Origin: Caenorhabditis elegans
Taxonomy: Eukaryota; Nematoda; Chromadorea; Rhabditida; Rhabditidae
Reading direction: 5' to 3'
Length of the DNA stretch: 64,000 nt
Assembly: GCF_000002985.6 (NCBI RefSeq)
Contig: NC_003284.9
Span: 2,604,001-2,668,000 of the forward strand
The position numbers and the translations under genes were made by a program. Below the pieces are notes generated by a model. It was given only the letters and a program-made list of their open reading frames with translations. It did not search any database and was not told where the DNA came from. Below, in pieces: positions 20,701 to 33,004 of the stretch; position 1 is the stretch's first letter; the number at the start of each line of letters is the position of its first letter.

Positions 20701-23700
20701 GCCGACTAGCGTCGCGTTCATACGCCAAAGACATGTCATCCATGTGAAGTTTCTCTGTGATGTTGAGACTACGACGGACTTGTTCGCAATTGTTGATCGC
20801 AGCACATAACTGAAAAATGAAAACTATAGAGTATACATTTACATATTCTTGGCCCATACCAAATGCAACAGTTGTGATGGAATGAATGCTTGCAGTTCTT
20901 GGGTGAATCCTTCCGCTTCCAATCCAGAGATTATTTTCTGTGTATAGACTGTGACAATTTCGCAAATCACGTCAACCAGTTGTCGTGTGTACTCGATTTT
21001 CAAACCGGCATCGTTGATGTCCACACGCTCCCAAAACACCGTAAACTAAAAAGTCAAACGTTGAAAGTGGTAAGGATAAAAACTCGAAACCTGTTCAATA
21101 ATATGACAAATGTCTATATGACTGCTAGAGTGACGCATATCGTTAGAAGATGTTGAGATCTACAAAATGTTACTTTGTGTTAAGTATTTGAATATAATCC
21201 ACAAACAGGCATATCTAGTTGGCAACTCAGGTGAACCCTTGCGAGAGCTTTCTCCTTTGCAACTTCTAGAAATTTCTTGATTCCTTTGTTGAAAATAGCA
21301 TACCACTCCGATTCATCACGGACTCTCCTGAAACATTGTTCGTTTTAAACATTTTATAATAAAACATTTGCAACAACTTACACTCTATTAGCTAGCCTAT
21401 AGTTGCGAAGCTCTACGAAAGCCATATGAATCCGCATTAAATCGATCAAGTCATCCTCGTTCGGAGGGTCTTGAGCTGCTGAGAGTCTCATTTGAGACTT
21501 GAGATCCATCTTCTTCTCGCTCATAAGCTCGGAAGTTAGATATTCAGTCAATAGCCGATCGAATGTGTTCAATGTGAGTTGAGAATAATCAATTCGTGCA
21601 ACTTCACGAATAACTGCAGCGTAATGCAGGAACCGAGAACATTGGGTGTTCACGATGTTCAGTAGTTGCAGAAGTTCTTTGCATGGATCAGGGTCTTGCA
21701 CTGATTCGATGCTCCGATCTATAAAGTCTTCAGCACTTTTCACAACTAGAGACTCCAAATGAGCATGGAATGGCCGTTTGTATGGTAGGTATTTTTGATA
21801 GAATGGAGATTCACGGAGCGCTCGCATGCATTTGATTAGACTAGAAAATTCTTCACCACTGTTCCTCTTGCTCGGTGTGAACTTCTCTCTGTGTTCAATC
21901 ATCATTCGTTTGCAGTAAGAATCGAAGGATGAAAACGAGTCGGTCAGCATGTCTTCTTCCTCCTTATCAAGAGTCAATGGTTGCCATTTGTCAATGATTT
22001 TCTGCAGGGTTTTGTAGAGCAGTGAAAATGAAATATCGATGTGAATCATCGAATGGAACGCCAACCACCGACTGAAAATATAGTTTAATAAATACACTCA
22101 ACAGTAAGGTACTGCGTGACGAGTACGCATATATCCCAAGAAACATCACGATAACGGGACGTTCAAAATCAGGACCTCAGACAATATCAGCCGCCGACGT
22201 TTTACGAGTTCCGCACGCCATCATGTTTATTGCGCTGTAGGTGTCATGAGTTGTCCGCTGCGATGAAAACATACGGAGGCGCGGAACTCGTAAAACGCCG
22301 GCGGACTGTGTTGGTTGGGTGTAGGGCTGGCACATATTGAATTTTGAAAGTTTTCGAAGGGGTAGGTTTTCACGGCGGCCGACATTTTCCGAGTTTGGCC
22401 ACTCACTATATTTAATCACAGAATTTTATAATGAGTGGCTAAACTCGGAAATTGTCGGCCGCTGGGAAAACCTACCCCTCGGAACATTTTCAAAATGCGA
22501 CAAAATTCTCACCACATAGCTAGATGAACATCTGTGAGATCTCCCTGAATCGCATGTTGACGAAGAATAATCATTGCCCGCTCTGGGTAGACCCCATCCC
22601 AAAACCTCACAGGTTGTCCAGTTTGCCGAATTTCGTACAGAGCAAACTGGCGAAGCAGCTCGATGTGCTCTTTCACATCCAATGTTTCATCCTCATCTCC
22701 AGCTCGGCCTTCTTCTTTGGTCGACAGCCAAATTTTGAGTTTGACCTGCCCGCTGACTTTACTCTTGTCAGAACGGGGTTGAAGAGTGAACCATTGCTCC
22801 AAACCGTCCGGCGGGATTTCGGCGAGCTTCATGTTGATGCATCCAAGAAAATCGTCGGTGCAATCATCGGAATTAGCTCGAGCGCTTTGTGTGACTTCTT
22901 TGAAATATCTTCCGATCCCTTTAAACCCTCCTGTTATCTGATTCAAGGAGGAAACCGCATCAAGAACCGATTGTTCTTCGTCGTCATGGTCCCTGAAATA
23001 ATTATTGTTCAGGGCAAAACTTTTTTTTATTCATTCACATACCAAATATCAATGTGAAACTGGTCTCGTTGAACATCTTCAACAGTAAACTGGAATTTTT
23101 CACTCCATTTCGGATTCAACGTTTTCTTTTGAACAGAGCTTGCTTTGATTAGCTTGGCTGGTATTGTTCCAGTGTCTTGTGGTTTTCCCTTTTTTCCAAC
23201 TTTCCGGCGAAAAGATCCTCCGAACCTGTGCATCAGCCCATCCTTCTTACCGTGAAGCTGCAAGTTGATAGGAATAGATTTTTTTTGAGGTGGACTACGG
23301 CCAGTAAAAAAAAAAGATCAAATTATTATAATAACATTTCTCTAAAAATTTTGGGCAATTTTTGATTTTGAGTGAAAATGTGCCTTGTTTTTCACATTCA
23401 CTAATATAAACATTTTTCAAATCTTACTGCTCGTGGAGACTTTGCTTCTTGTTCCTCTTTTTCCGGATGAGCCGAGTCGGTCATAGGTTGGTTCTCTTTT
23501 CGTGTGCCCGGTACAACTCCCATCATTGCAAACGGATCGCTGAAGCCTGAAATAAAACGGATGGCGTCACTTATCCCCTATCTCTTTCAGAATATGCTAA
23601 CCGTTGACGTCTTTCGCTATCAGATCCTTTGCCTCCAATAGCAGAATGTTGAGTAAGACACTGGGTGGCTGGAAGGTTATGTTTAATATCATTTAAAGGA

Positions 23701-26700
23701 GGAATAGAGTTTGTAGGTATTTTGCTTAAATAGACTAGAACTGGCCAAATTTAAGTATAAGACTTCTCAACAAATTTCCAAAAAAAGAACCAACTTTTGC
23801 TGGAATCTGATTTTTTGAGAAGTCTCACCATGGAAATTGGTAGTTTTTACCCAGTTTTAATTTATCACCATTTTTTTGTTTCACTATTTTTTCTTGGACT
23901 TTCACTTTTACAAGTTTCTAATCAAGATTCAACATCATACGAACCTTATTTTGCTTCGCCTTTTCCATGAGAGCATTGTGGACAGCCGCATCACCTTGGA
24001 ACGCATTACGCACGTATTTGTAGAGACTCTCCTGACTCTCTTCCACGTCTCCTTGGCCCAGTTTGTGAGTAATAGTGTACAACGCCTCCACATAAAGAGC
24101 CTGAAAAGAAGAAGCACTCGACTAATAGGGGTTTTTGTGAGTGTGTGTGTGTGTATGTCTAATTTGGGTCGGGGTTTGAGATTTAAAAGAAAAAAAAACA
24201 AAAACAAAGATACAAGTTGGTAGAGGAATAAGAAGATTTTAAAGTGTTTAGGAGAAAAAGAATTTGAGCTGGTTGCTCAAGTAGGTATCCTGTTTTCTCA
24301 AGAAAAAAAAAAGAAGTTAAATTGTGTTTTGGAGACGTCACAACTGAATTGAGAATTAGATAAGGTAGAAAAATTGAAGGCTGAAAGTCGCGAGTTCGCT
24401 CCACAAACCTTGTTTGGCGATTAAAAAGAAATCTGTAACTTTTGGGGTTAGTTGCTAGCTCCCAGGTTTTAATTGAAAATGATTTTTTTTTTCAATTTTT
24501 GGTCTGACCAACTAAAAATAAACCGGTAAATCTACAAAATGAGTCATGTTGTCATCTCAAAATACTTTACTAAAATTTAATAAGAAAATATAGACAAATG
24601 CTTGCTCTATCTGAAAAAAAATTTATCAAACTTGAAAAATCTGAAAAAATGTCCAAAAGTTGCCTGAAAGTTGAAAAGCGCTGGAACAATATTTGAAAAA
24701 TAAAGTAAAAAATTTGCGGCACTTTTCAACTTTGAGACAATTTTTGAGCACTTTTTTAGTTATTTAAAAGAAGTTATATTCAGTTTAAGCAAATATTTCT
24801 CTATATTTTATCTTTAAAGTTTAATTGATTATCATTTTCAGTGATTGTTCCGATTGAATTAAATTGTATAAAAAATTTTGGATATTGGTACCGCCTACAA
24901 TAAATTACCCTATTATCCTATTAGTATTGCATAATAAATCATTTTTGTGCAAAATCACCAAAGCAAAGAAGCAGTTTTACTCTAACTTTTCAATTTTTAT
25001 TGAATTAAAATAAACATTTCTTGAAAAAGAAAATGTTCAAATATAATAGTAAAACATTTCAAAAACTGGCAGAAAAAAAAATTTATTGACCTTCAAAAAG
25101 TGGCAACTACTCAGTTTTTGTCACTTTTTGGAAAGAAAAAACTATAGCAGTGTCACATGTTCGAATTCCTATAAATTTTGATTATTAATTTTTGAAAAAG
25201 GAATAGATCAAGAATTCAAAGAAAAAAAATTGTTTTTTGATCTACGAATTCCAGAAAAATGGCAAAAACGATGATTTGTGCAATTTCTAATTTCAAAAAA
25301 TTATATAAATTTTATAAAAAACTGTTGATTTTTAATTACTATGATCTTGGGTCATTGTGCTGCCATAGGACCCTATACTGAAACAATACTAATAGGAATT
25401 ACTATATATATCATGCTCTCAGAATTCTTTAAATACGACGTATAATGTTTTACGATGAGCAGGTTTTTTTAAGGGAATTCAATTTTGGAAGATTCGTTTT
25501 TTTCACATGCAATTAATTTCTGCAACTTTTTATTTAAACTGCTCACCTCAATCTGCTTCTTGTCCCCGACGATGCTCAAATTTTTGATAGTGTACAATTC
25601 ATCATCTCTCGCAGTGTCACCATCACTCGGAGCAGTTACTTTTTCGAAAAAGTTCCCATCTGACGCTTGGACTCTGCAATAAAACATCGGTTTGGCAGGT
25701 CGACAAAAAAATCGTTCGGTCTTGTGTTTTGCTGTGCTCAAAGTGTTTCTATTTAAATTTGAGATGAAATGAAGCCTCTCTTCTTGTTTTATGTATAGCA
25801 GTTTTTGTCGTCATTCTTACTATGTATATATCTTCTTTTTTTATTTACGCATCCCCACCCTCACCCCTTTCCATTTACTTTTTTAATGAGAGGAAATGAC
25901 CCCGGTCTATACATACATAGATGAGCTCAGCATGATAGTCTTTCAACTTACCGGTCCCCATTTCTCAGACCACGAGTAGACAAAAAATGTATCAAGACGA
26001 ATAAGAAATGATCAGAAAACAACCCGCTTATTCGTTTCGAAAACCACTTAGAAATACATTGAAACGGAACATGCTATGTCGAAACGGCACTACGGGTTAG
26101 AAGAAAAATTGACCCGAAACATATCCCGTGCTGGCGTTAAAAAAAACAAGGTGGTAAAAAAGGAGAGCACAGGAAGATGTATTCGAATTCAATGGGTTCC
26201 GTTTGTTTTGTTCGGTTCTTGACAAATTTCAGTGTGCTAGAATATGTATGCTTTTGGCTTTTGAATAAGAGTTTTACATTGGACGTTTTGTTTTCTGGAC
26301 ATTTTAATTGCCCAATTTTTTGACAAATTTGAGGAAATTCAGGGCAATACCGCATGGTTCGGCTCGTAGAATGTTGTCGCACAAGTAATTAAATTAATAT
26401 TAAATTACAGAAATTGTAGAAAAAAATTTTTTTTTGACCGACTTCAAAAATTATGAGTTGCAAAAACTGAGAAATTGTCACTTTTTGACAGTAAATAAAA
26501 AATTCCAATTTTTTTTAAAAGTTTTACTATGATAAATGGCCATTTTGGAACCATATGAGTAGATTCGAACAATTTCCCCACTGGTGCTACTCCTTTAATA
26601 GAAAAAGCTCAAAGTTAAGAGCCAGGGAATTTCAAAATTTTATTCTCAACAAACTTACTGTTGCCGGCGACGAAGCTTTGCACTTCTGGTGCGCCGTGGC

Positions 26701-26708
26701 TTCATCAT
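17745..26708 (-). CDS. BAIAP3/Munc13-4-type C2-MUN-C2 protein, core exons with proximal start
   Basis: A first exon (26659-26708) plus 19 common exons join in phase to 1,143 residues, close to human BAIAP3. The common exons are 25547-25673, 23945-24100, 23602-23668, 23428-23546, 23043-23257, 22513-22992, 21382-22071, 21207-21327, 21091-21159, 20860-21045, 20696-20809, 20460-20654, 20173-20412, 19625-19708, 18844-18925, 18634-18796, 18476-18587, 17881-17956 and 17745-17830. The family primes secretory, mostly dense-core, vesicles by opening syntaxin through the MUN domain. C2 domain 1 (about 112-335) has D131, D137 (AKDVNGFSDP) and WDHDD at 245-249, with a long basic insert. MUN runs about 350-940. 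C2 domain 2 (about 978-1112) keeps a full set of calcium aspartates: D1009, D1015, D1071, D1073, D1079 ([18 protein letters not shown]). No C1 domain is present, unlike UNC-13. Probably F54G2.1, from memory. Confidence 0.9.
17990..18113. repeat. Degenerate TTGCCG/CGGCAA repeat
   Basis: Units such as AATTGCCGATTGCCGG and CCGGCAATTGTCGG alternate in both orientations through this intron segment. A related cluster lies at 18295-18440 in the same intron and another at 52085-52220. Confidence 0.7.
18295..18440. repeat. Second TTGCCG repeat cluster
   Basis: Same unit as at 17990 (TTGCCGGAATTGCCG, CGGCAACTGCC). The two clusters are separated by about 180 bp inside the 17957-18475 intron. Confidence 0.65.
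19895..19995. repeat. GATCTAC-family repeat copy
   Basis: The segment ACGTTCTGACGTCA, then GGAAAAAAATCCCGC, then TAGTAGATCAAACCGTGATGGGA matches the right arms of the 9.93- and 14.27-kb repeats. The left arm is largely lost. It lies in the 19709-20172 intron. Confidence 0.6.
22190..22304. repeat. Palindrome with GCCGCCGAC ends
   Basis: GCCGCCGACGTTTTACGAGTT at the left mirrors AACTCGTAAAACGCCGGCGG at the right. This core is shared with the larger TA-flanked elements at 28.9 and 49.6 kb. It lies in the 22072-22512 intron. Confidence 0.8.
22337..22498. repeat. Adjacent second palindrome
   Basis: GAAGGGGTAGGTTTTCACGG and CCGACATTTTCCGAGTTTGG at the left are matched by CCACTC...GAGTGGCTAAACTCGG and CTGGGAAAACCTACCCCTCGG at the right. 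The loop is about 25 bp. The two palindromes fill almost the whole intron. Confidence 0.8.
24101..25546 (-). other. Intron of the BAIAP3-like gene
   Basis: A 1.4-kb intron between the first two common exons. It holds a GTGTGTGTGTGTGTATG tract near 24140 and AT-rich sequence. Around 24960-25350 are fragments of the AAAAGTGGCAAAAAC repeat family. No gene seen. Confidence 0.5.
26659..26708 (-). CDS. Alternative first exon, 26.7 kb (most proximal)
   Basis: ATG ATG opens 16 codons rich in arginine and lysine ([16 protein letters not shown]) and ends CA|GTAAGTTT. With the first base of exon 25547-25673 the split codon is CAA. TTCCTAG lies 9 bases before the ATG, so this may be trans-spliced. The basic N-terminus could bind acidic lipids or act in targeting; that is inference. 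Confidence 0.75.
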
Positions 26709-28524
26709 GAGTACCTAGGAATGGAAACGCATCCGCTACGCGGACAACTGCCAATATTTAGTGGTGGAGTCGAGTGTGCCGCAGGCGTGTTTGCCCTTGA
26801 GCCCGCCCACTGCAGAGTAGGCACTGCCCAAACAACTTTTCAGACGCCCCAACAGAGCAACTTTCAGCTGGTTTACTCTGTATGATATCTAGACAAAAAA
26901 GGAATAGACAATATTAGAAAAGATATTCGAAACAAGAAAACGAGAAGAAAAAAAAGAAAAAGAAGAAGTGTATATTTAAAGCTTCAAATGAGCCATCTGA
27001 GGGTCCAGATGAGCCGAGCTCCACTTCAAAACATCGTCTAATTAGTTGTCTCGCCTTCCAAAGAAACGGCAAGGCCTATTGTGCAGTCATGCAAGTAATT
27101 AAGGAATGAAAATCTTTTGTTTTTTAGCATCTGCTGAAATTTTCGAAACACATATTTTACATAAAAGATAAATTAAATATTCAACAAAAAATGTGATGTC
27201 ACCAAAAGTAAAGTAGCGTAGTCTCACGTTAAATTAATAATATTATTTTTTTCTAACTTTTGTATTAATTTTTTCTGAACTTGAAAAAAAAAATTAGAAA
27301 GTGCTGGATTATGTTATTATCTAAAATGACCCTTGGAAATGACCTTTAATATAATATGTCTATTTGACAGACTTTTCCCCTAAAAAATCAATTTTTATTA
27401 TTATGACTACTATTCGGAAAAACTGCCGGAAAAATTTCCAAATTTGGTTTTGAATCAATATTAATTCAAAAAAAAAACCAAAGAATTTCCAATTAATTTG
27501 AACATAAAACAAAAAAAAGTCCAAGTCATTTGGGCGGATATTCGAAAAAAATTCGGTACTTTCTATTTTTTTGGCACATCTGTATTATATTCCCTCATTT
27601 TTAAAATAAATTTTTGATTAAAAACGTGTGGAGTTTTTGTTTTTTTAGGCTTAGGAAATAACCATTTCTAAGCCTAAAGAGGGAACTTTTTTTTAATAAA
27701 AAATGGGCATCACGTTTTATTAAAATTGATAAAATTTTAGAATCAATATTTTCTCTCAAAGTTGAAAAAAATGAATTTAACGGTCAAATTTGGAAGTGCC
27801 CAAAATTGAAGATTTCAGCTAAAATTAGCTATTTTTTTCAAAAATTTGAACCGCTAAAAACTTTTAGAAATTTTTTTTTGAGAAGTTTAATTCCGAAATT
27901 TGTATATTTGAGAAAGTATCTCAACAGCCAAGCACTCATACATATCCGACGTGTTTTTGGCAAATTGTCAGTGGCATTCTTGTCTAACTCAGTTTGCTAC
28001 GCCTTTTCTATAACACATCAACACTCAGGTCACAACTTTATTTTTTTACTTGGTGTGAACACTGATATATTTTAATAACATAAACTATCCGAAGAAAAAC
28101 AACTGTTGAAAAAGGAGAAATAAATTTTAAAAAAATTGAGTCGTCAGTTCTAAGCAATGGACCATGTTAGCTTCTCTCTCACACTCTCTTTCTATTTTCG
28201 TTCAGAAACTTGATATGGTTCGTGCCATCATCCCGGTCACATCTGGTTCGTTCTTCGCAAACATAGTCAAATTTCATTCAAAAGTGTCAATGTGAGATAT
28301 GTGGAAATCCGTCAACGACCGCCCACACGGATATGACCGCATGAAAGGATAATGAAACGAAAGGAAATTAGTTTTTGGTATAACCATGTAGGTTGAAACT
28401 CATCTCCTCGCCGCACACAAAACATTGCGACGGATATTAAACTTTTAAGAGACGTCCGGCAGGGAGATTTTGAGATTTTGAACTTTTTCAACTAGCTCAC
28501 GTAGAGATATGAAGTTTGGGAAGT

Positions 28525-28770
28525 TTTAAACACATAACCCCAAAATGTGCTCAAAAAAACGATTTTCGTAATGAAACTTCTCAAACATTTTATAAGCTTT
28601 TTAAGGCGGTTTAAAATTTTGAAAATAATTCCTACTTTTACCTAAAATCTCGAATTAGGACATTTTTTCCAATTCGGACATTTTTCCATAAAAAACGCTC
28701 GAAAAACTTTTGAGAAGTTTCATTACGAACTTCGTTTGTTTGAGCGCATTTTGGGTTAAAAAAATTCAAA
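28525..28770. repeat. Short copy of the large inverted-repeat family
   Basis: AAAATGTGCTCAAAAAAACGA and TTTTCGTAATGAAACTTCTC at the left pair with AGTTTCATTACGAAC and TTTGTTTGAGCGCATTTTGGG at the right. Confidence 0.7.
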
Positions 28771-28924
28771 ATCGTTTCTCTTTTTTTGAATGACAAAATA
28801 CAGTCCTAATCCGAATATGGCCGTTAAAATCATTTTTCCAATTTTGTAAAAAAAATTAGAAAGGAAGGTCCGAACTTTAGTGAATTTCCACTCGAAGAAC
28901 CTAGTTCAGTAATAAAAATTGATA

Positions 28925-29288
28925 CACTCAAAATAAAAAAAAACTTCGTGGCGTGTACTGCAGAAAACCTAATATTTAGGCCCCACCTTTTACTCGACCA
29001 CTCACGGATAAAAGGCGAAAATCTGGACCCCAACCAATATCAGGCCGCCGACATCTCACGGGTTCCGCGCGCCGCTATGTTTAACTTGCAGCGGGCGGAG
29101 ACAGCTCGCCACGCCCACAGTGAGTTAAACGCAGCAGCGCGCTGAACCCGTGAGATGTCGGCGGCCTGAAATTGGTTGGGGTCCAGATTTTTGATTTTTC
29201 TATTTTCTGAGTGGACGAGAAAAAAGCGGGGCCTAATTATTAGGTTTTCTGCAGTACACGCCACGCAGTTTTTTTTTTATTTTGAGTG
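28925..29288. mobile_element. TA-flanked palindromic DNA element (MITE), copy 1
   Basis: The 364-bp element starts CACTCAAAATAAAAAAAA and ends in its reverse complement (TTATTTTGAGTG), with TA on both sides (28923-28924, 29289-29290) as the likely target duplication. Arms of about 150 bp pair closely (GGCGTGTACTGCAGAAAACC on both sides; GCCGACATCTCACGGGTTC against GAACCCGTGAGATGTCGGC). No transposase is coded. TA duplication suggests mobilisation by a Tc1/mariner-type enzyme. Confidence 0.85.
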
Positions 29289-29289
29289 T

Positions 29290-29480
29290 AATTCTTTTCA
29301 AAAAAATCAATTTCCGACCGCTGCAACATAGAAAAGTAGTGAAGAAGTAGCTGAAGAGTTTTTGATTTTTTTTTTAACTAAAATTAGGTCATTATTTCCA
29401 AATTTTGAACCGCAATAAAACATACTTGGAAAATGTTTGAAAAGTTTCATTACCAAATTCGTTTGTTTGAGCAAATTTTG
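29290..29480. repeat. Fragment of the large inverted-repeat family
   Basis: The right-arm block GTTTCATTACCAAATTCGTTTG and TTTGAGCAAATTTTG is present without its left partner, which is presumably displaced by the neighbouring TA-flanked element. Confidence 0.5.
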
Positions 29481-29890
29481 ATTCCTTCTTTAAATAGATT
29501 ATGTATGTACAACACAAAAAAAGAGATCAACCTTTTTTCTATCATTATTCAAAATGCAACTTCAATGCAAGCCAAGTAATAACGTCACAAAAACACTCTA
29601 TTGAAAATTAACCGAGTGAATTATGTGTCTGAACTGGCGGTTTTTTTTCCGATATAAATATACGTTACACAGCTCTCAGATTCTCTTCTTGAGAGAATAG
29701 TGGGTGGTTAATTTGAGCCAGTTTTGATAAACACTACACCTGTTATGGCTGATCTGATTTGTTTTTTGAAGTATGTCTCATTTGAAAAATATTATTTTCG
29801 CAGAGACAGGTGGAATTGAAAATCTCGGTAGACCAAATTACGTTTTATAGCACAAAAGTAAGTAGGTGATAAAAAATGATACATATATAT

Positions 29891-30332
29891 AGTCAGGAAT
29901 TGACTAATCAAGACCTGGATAATAAGACAATTGTAACCTGTAACTGAGAAACTGAGAACAAAACACAGGTTTTATATCTTACTCACGTCTTTTATTGAGA
30001 CCAAAAGAGTGGAGATTGACTCCAAAAGACACTAAAACACAGAGTAAAACACAATGAGACACCAAAGTCTCCAAAAACCTAAACCCTTAAACAAAAACAA
30101 CAAAAATAATGTCGAGCCTCACGGCACGACCTTTTCTAAACTCGTTTTCCGAGCGAAGTGATGACAAAATAAAGGATTCGCGTCGCCAAGTGCGCAAGGC
30201 ACTGAAAGTGCGTCAACAAGAGCGCAAGGCGCGAAACTTGTTAAGCGGGAAATCAGAGTTTCTAGGCGTGTCAGAATGACAAAAGAGCTTGCCTTTGATG
30301 AAAAATAAGAAGAAAAACGGGCAAACCCGACA
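29891..30332 (-). repeat. 3' LTR of the retrotransposon
   Basis: Read on the - strand the LTR starts TGTCGGGTTTGCC and ends near CCTGACT. About 230 bp (30093-30332) match the other LTR almost exactly apart from a 16-18-base duplication (GCGCAAGGCACTGAAAGT) present only here. The remaining part (29891-30090) aligns poorly. On the - strand AATAAAAGACG near 29995 is a plausible polyadenylation signal. Flanking sequence is TA-rich on both sides, so the target duplication cannot be read. Confidence 0.8.
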
Positions 30333-30663
30333 TCTCCGGCTTTTTCGAGCTCCGCCTCCCTGAACCCGGGACACACAAAGAAATGGCTCAGCTACTACCA
30401 TACTGGGAAACAATAAAATTCCTTACAAAAATCTACTTTGGGAACCTACTAGGGTGAGAGAGATGAAGAAATTAATAAAGAGGATCCTAAAACTCAAGAA
30501 AAATCAATATACCTAATCAGTTAAAGGGGTGGGGAGGATAAAACAAAAAATACAACATAAAATTATACACCGGATAAAATGATAAAACAATTGATAAAAA
30601 TAAAAAATTGCGAAAAATTACTGTCAAATCCTTGCAATAATGGTGGGTGGTTGTCTGTGCAGC

Positions 30664-33004
30664 TTACTGTAGCTCAGCTGCATTCCTGGGCGGGAACCTC
30701 ACACGATCCAAAATCCTGGTCGGTGACACCGAACAATCCTGAGCAACTTCAACTGCTTGACGAGATGGAAAGACCATCATCCTGCTTCTGTTGTCTGTAT
30801 GACAACTCGGCTGCTGATCCTTTTCCATTTGTTTTGTATGATCAGAAGCGACAGTCTCATTGGCTTTGAGAATGGCTCGAGCTGCTCGTTCTCTTCTTAT
30901 CATGTCTCTTTTTTTCTTCTTTAGTCTACCAGCTTCTACAATCTTTGCACGTTTCTCTGCATTTTGCTCATATCTCTGTTGTGCTCTTACTTGGTCTTCA
31001 TAAATGAGTTGCCATTGATCAAACATGTTTCTTCTTACTGGCTTGTTAGAAATTTCAATCACTTCCACAACAGGAGTATCCTCAGTTGGCGGATCTGACG
31101 AGTGTTTGTACATGTGTTTGTCCAAAGTGCATCTATTGTTGTCTCTGGAAAAACTGTCATTAGAATTTGAAAAACAAATTCCATTTTTCTGCGCTGTTAA
31201 ACTGTGGTCTCTTTCACCAGGATCATGAACTTCATAGATGCCACAGGCACCATCTCCCTTCTTTTTAAGTCCGGGCTCTGCAGAACATTTTTCTTCTTCT
31301 AACGGATCTTTCTCAAACCTGTTACCGTCAACGCGTTTGATGTCACTAGATGAAAGAAACGATTTCTGACAACTAATGTTTGACACATCAGTGGCAACTG
31401 GCTCATCACCAATACAGAGCTGAATTCCCATTTTTCCATATTCATTACGTCCCAGAATAACTGTCTCTCTCCAAACATCTGCTACATGGAAAGTAATACT
31501 CCTTAAACAACTTCCCATCTGAAAATCTACTGTCACTGCAAAAGCTAAAGCCATAGAATTTACATTTGCTGCATAAACTTTTTCATTTTTCATTTCTGGG
31601 AATTTCAATTTCTCAACCCAAGAAGATTCATTAACTTGCAGAATTTCATCCCAATTATTTCTCCCGATCAGTGAAATAGTGGCTCCGCTATCAATCAAAA
31701 CTTTGACTGATGCTTTTCCAATTTTTCCTTCCTGGAAACAATTAAGTGATACTGCATCACAACATTCCGGAAATACATCTAAAGTGTGAACAAAATCTCT
31801 TTCAACATCATTTACTGAAGAATTTGGCTGAGTTTGTTGCTGTTGAACCCTATCGATTCTCTTTGGACAATACGTTGAAATGTGACCCATTTCTCCGCAT
31901 GTAAAACACTGTGGAGGTGGTCTTTCTCTTTTCCATGTTTTCGGAGCAAGAGAACAACTTGGCTCATGACCTCCAACCTGCTTACATTCTGCACAAATTC
32001 CATTTTCTGGCACATTCACCTGATCAGACGAAGTCTGAAGAGACTTTTTATTGAACCAGTTTTGGTCTTCAGCCTTCCGAAAATTTTCTTGCTGCTTTGG
32101 AGCATTATGAAAATTTGAATTTTTCTGAACTTCTGAAGCGTTCGAGATTTTATTTCCATTCTTTTCAGATTGGTTTTTCTTCTCCTGAACCTTCACCTTC
32201 TCAGCATTCTCATTCTCAGTCCTCTCAAATCTCATTGCTAACTTTCTACAAGCTTCATATTGTTCAGCTTCAGGTGTACCCATTAGCATTGTATCAATCA
32301 AACACAGAAGATTCGTGTTTCTAGAAACCGCATCCATCAGCTTTGTGCATTTAATCGATGACAACTCTGCTGGATTGTCCACTCTTTTATAAGCAATGCG
32401 AGCAATCTCATCCAATTTCAAACAAAAGTCTTCTATTGATTGATTTTCCAGGATTTTTATTGTCGCCCACTTCTTCTTTGCCTTTGCAGTTTCATCCTCA
32501 AATGAAATTCTCAATCTATCCGAAAGCGCATGTAAAATTTGCTTAACTGATGTCTTTTCAGATTCCATGAGCCCTTTGTAAACTTTTTCTGCTTTTCCAC
32601 CGAGATACTTGGTTTCAAGCAAGTTCACTTGCTGCTCATCACTCAATCTTCCATACTTCATGAAGAAAGATTTCTCAAACAATTTCACTGTTACAGTACC
32701 CTCGGCCGAAGTGAACTTCGGTGGCTCTGGCAAATTCTGTTCTAGAAAGGTCTGACTCAACAAACTAATGCCTGACACCGGCTGACTCATATTTCTATTA
32801 CTCAAACCCGGACGATGTGGACTATTCATTCTACTCTCATTCCTCAAATCACCATACGAAGCCGTATCATCAATAATCTCTTCAGTTTCCCGATGATAAG
32901 CGCGCGGAGTTTCAATTTGAACAACATTTTGAAAATGCTCACCTGCTCCAGCTCTTCGAGCTGTCTGCAGAACTTTCGACTCGTAGCTCTTCCACTTTGT
33001 GCCT
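30664..33004 (-). CDS. Retrotransposon gag C-terminus and protease
   Basis: A frame open from about 33004 to 30664; the first ATG within it (MNSPHRPGL) is at about 32829. Early residues are capsid-like. A CCHC zinc knuckle CFTCGEMGHISTYC is preceded by a second, less regular Cys/His cluster (CAECKQVGGHEPSC). Then comes the retroviral-type aspartic protease signature VLIDSGATISLIGR. The remaining third is charged, with a basic stretch AGRLKKKKRDMIRRERAARA, and has no polymerase similarity I can see. The long intact frame suggests recent activity or selection. Confidence 0.85.

Noticed and set aside
22337..22519. 60-codon ORF inside an intron of the BAIAP3-like gene
   Set aside because: It lies wholly within a palindromic repeat, and the flanking exons splice in phase without it.
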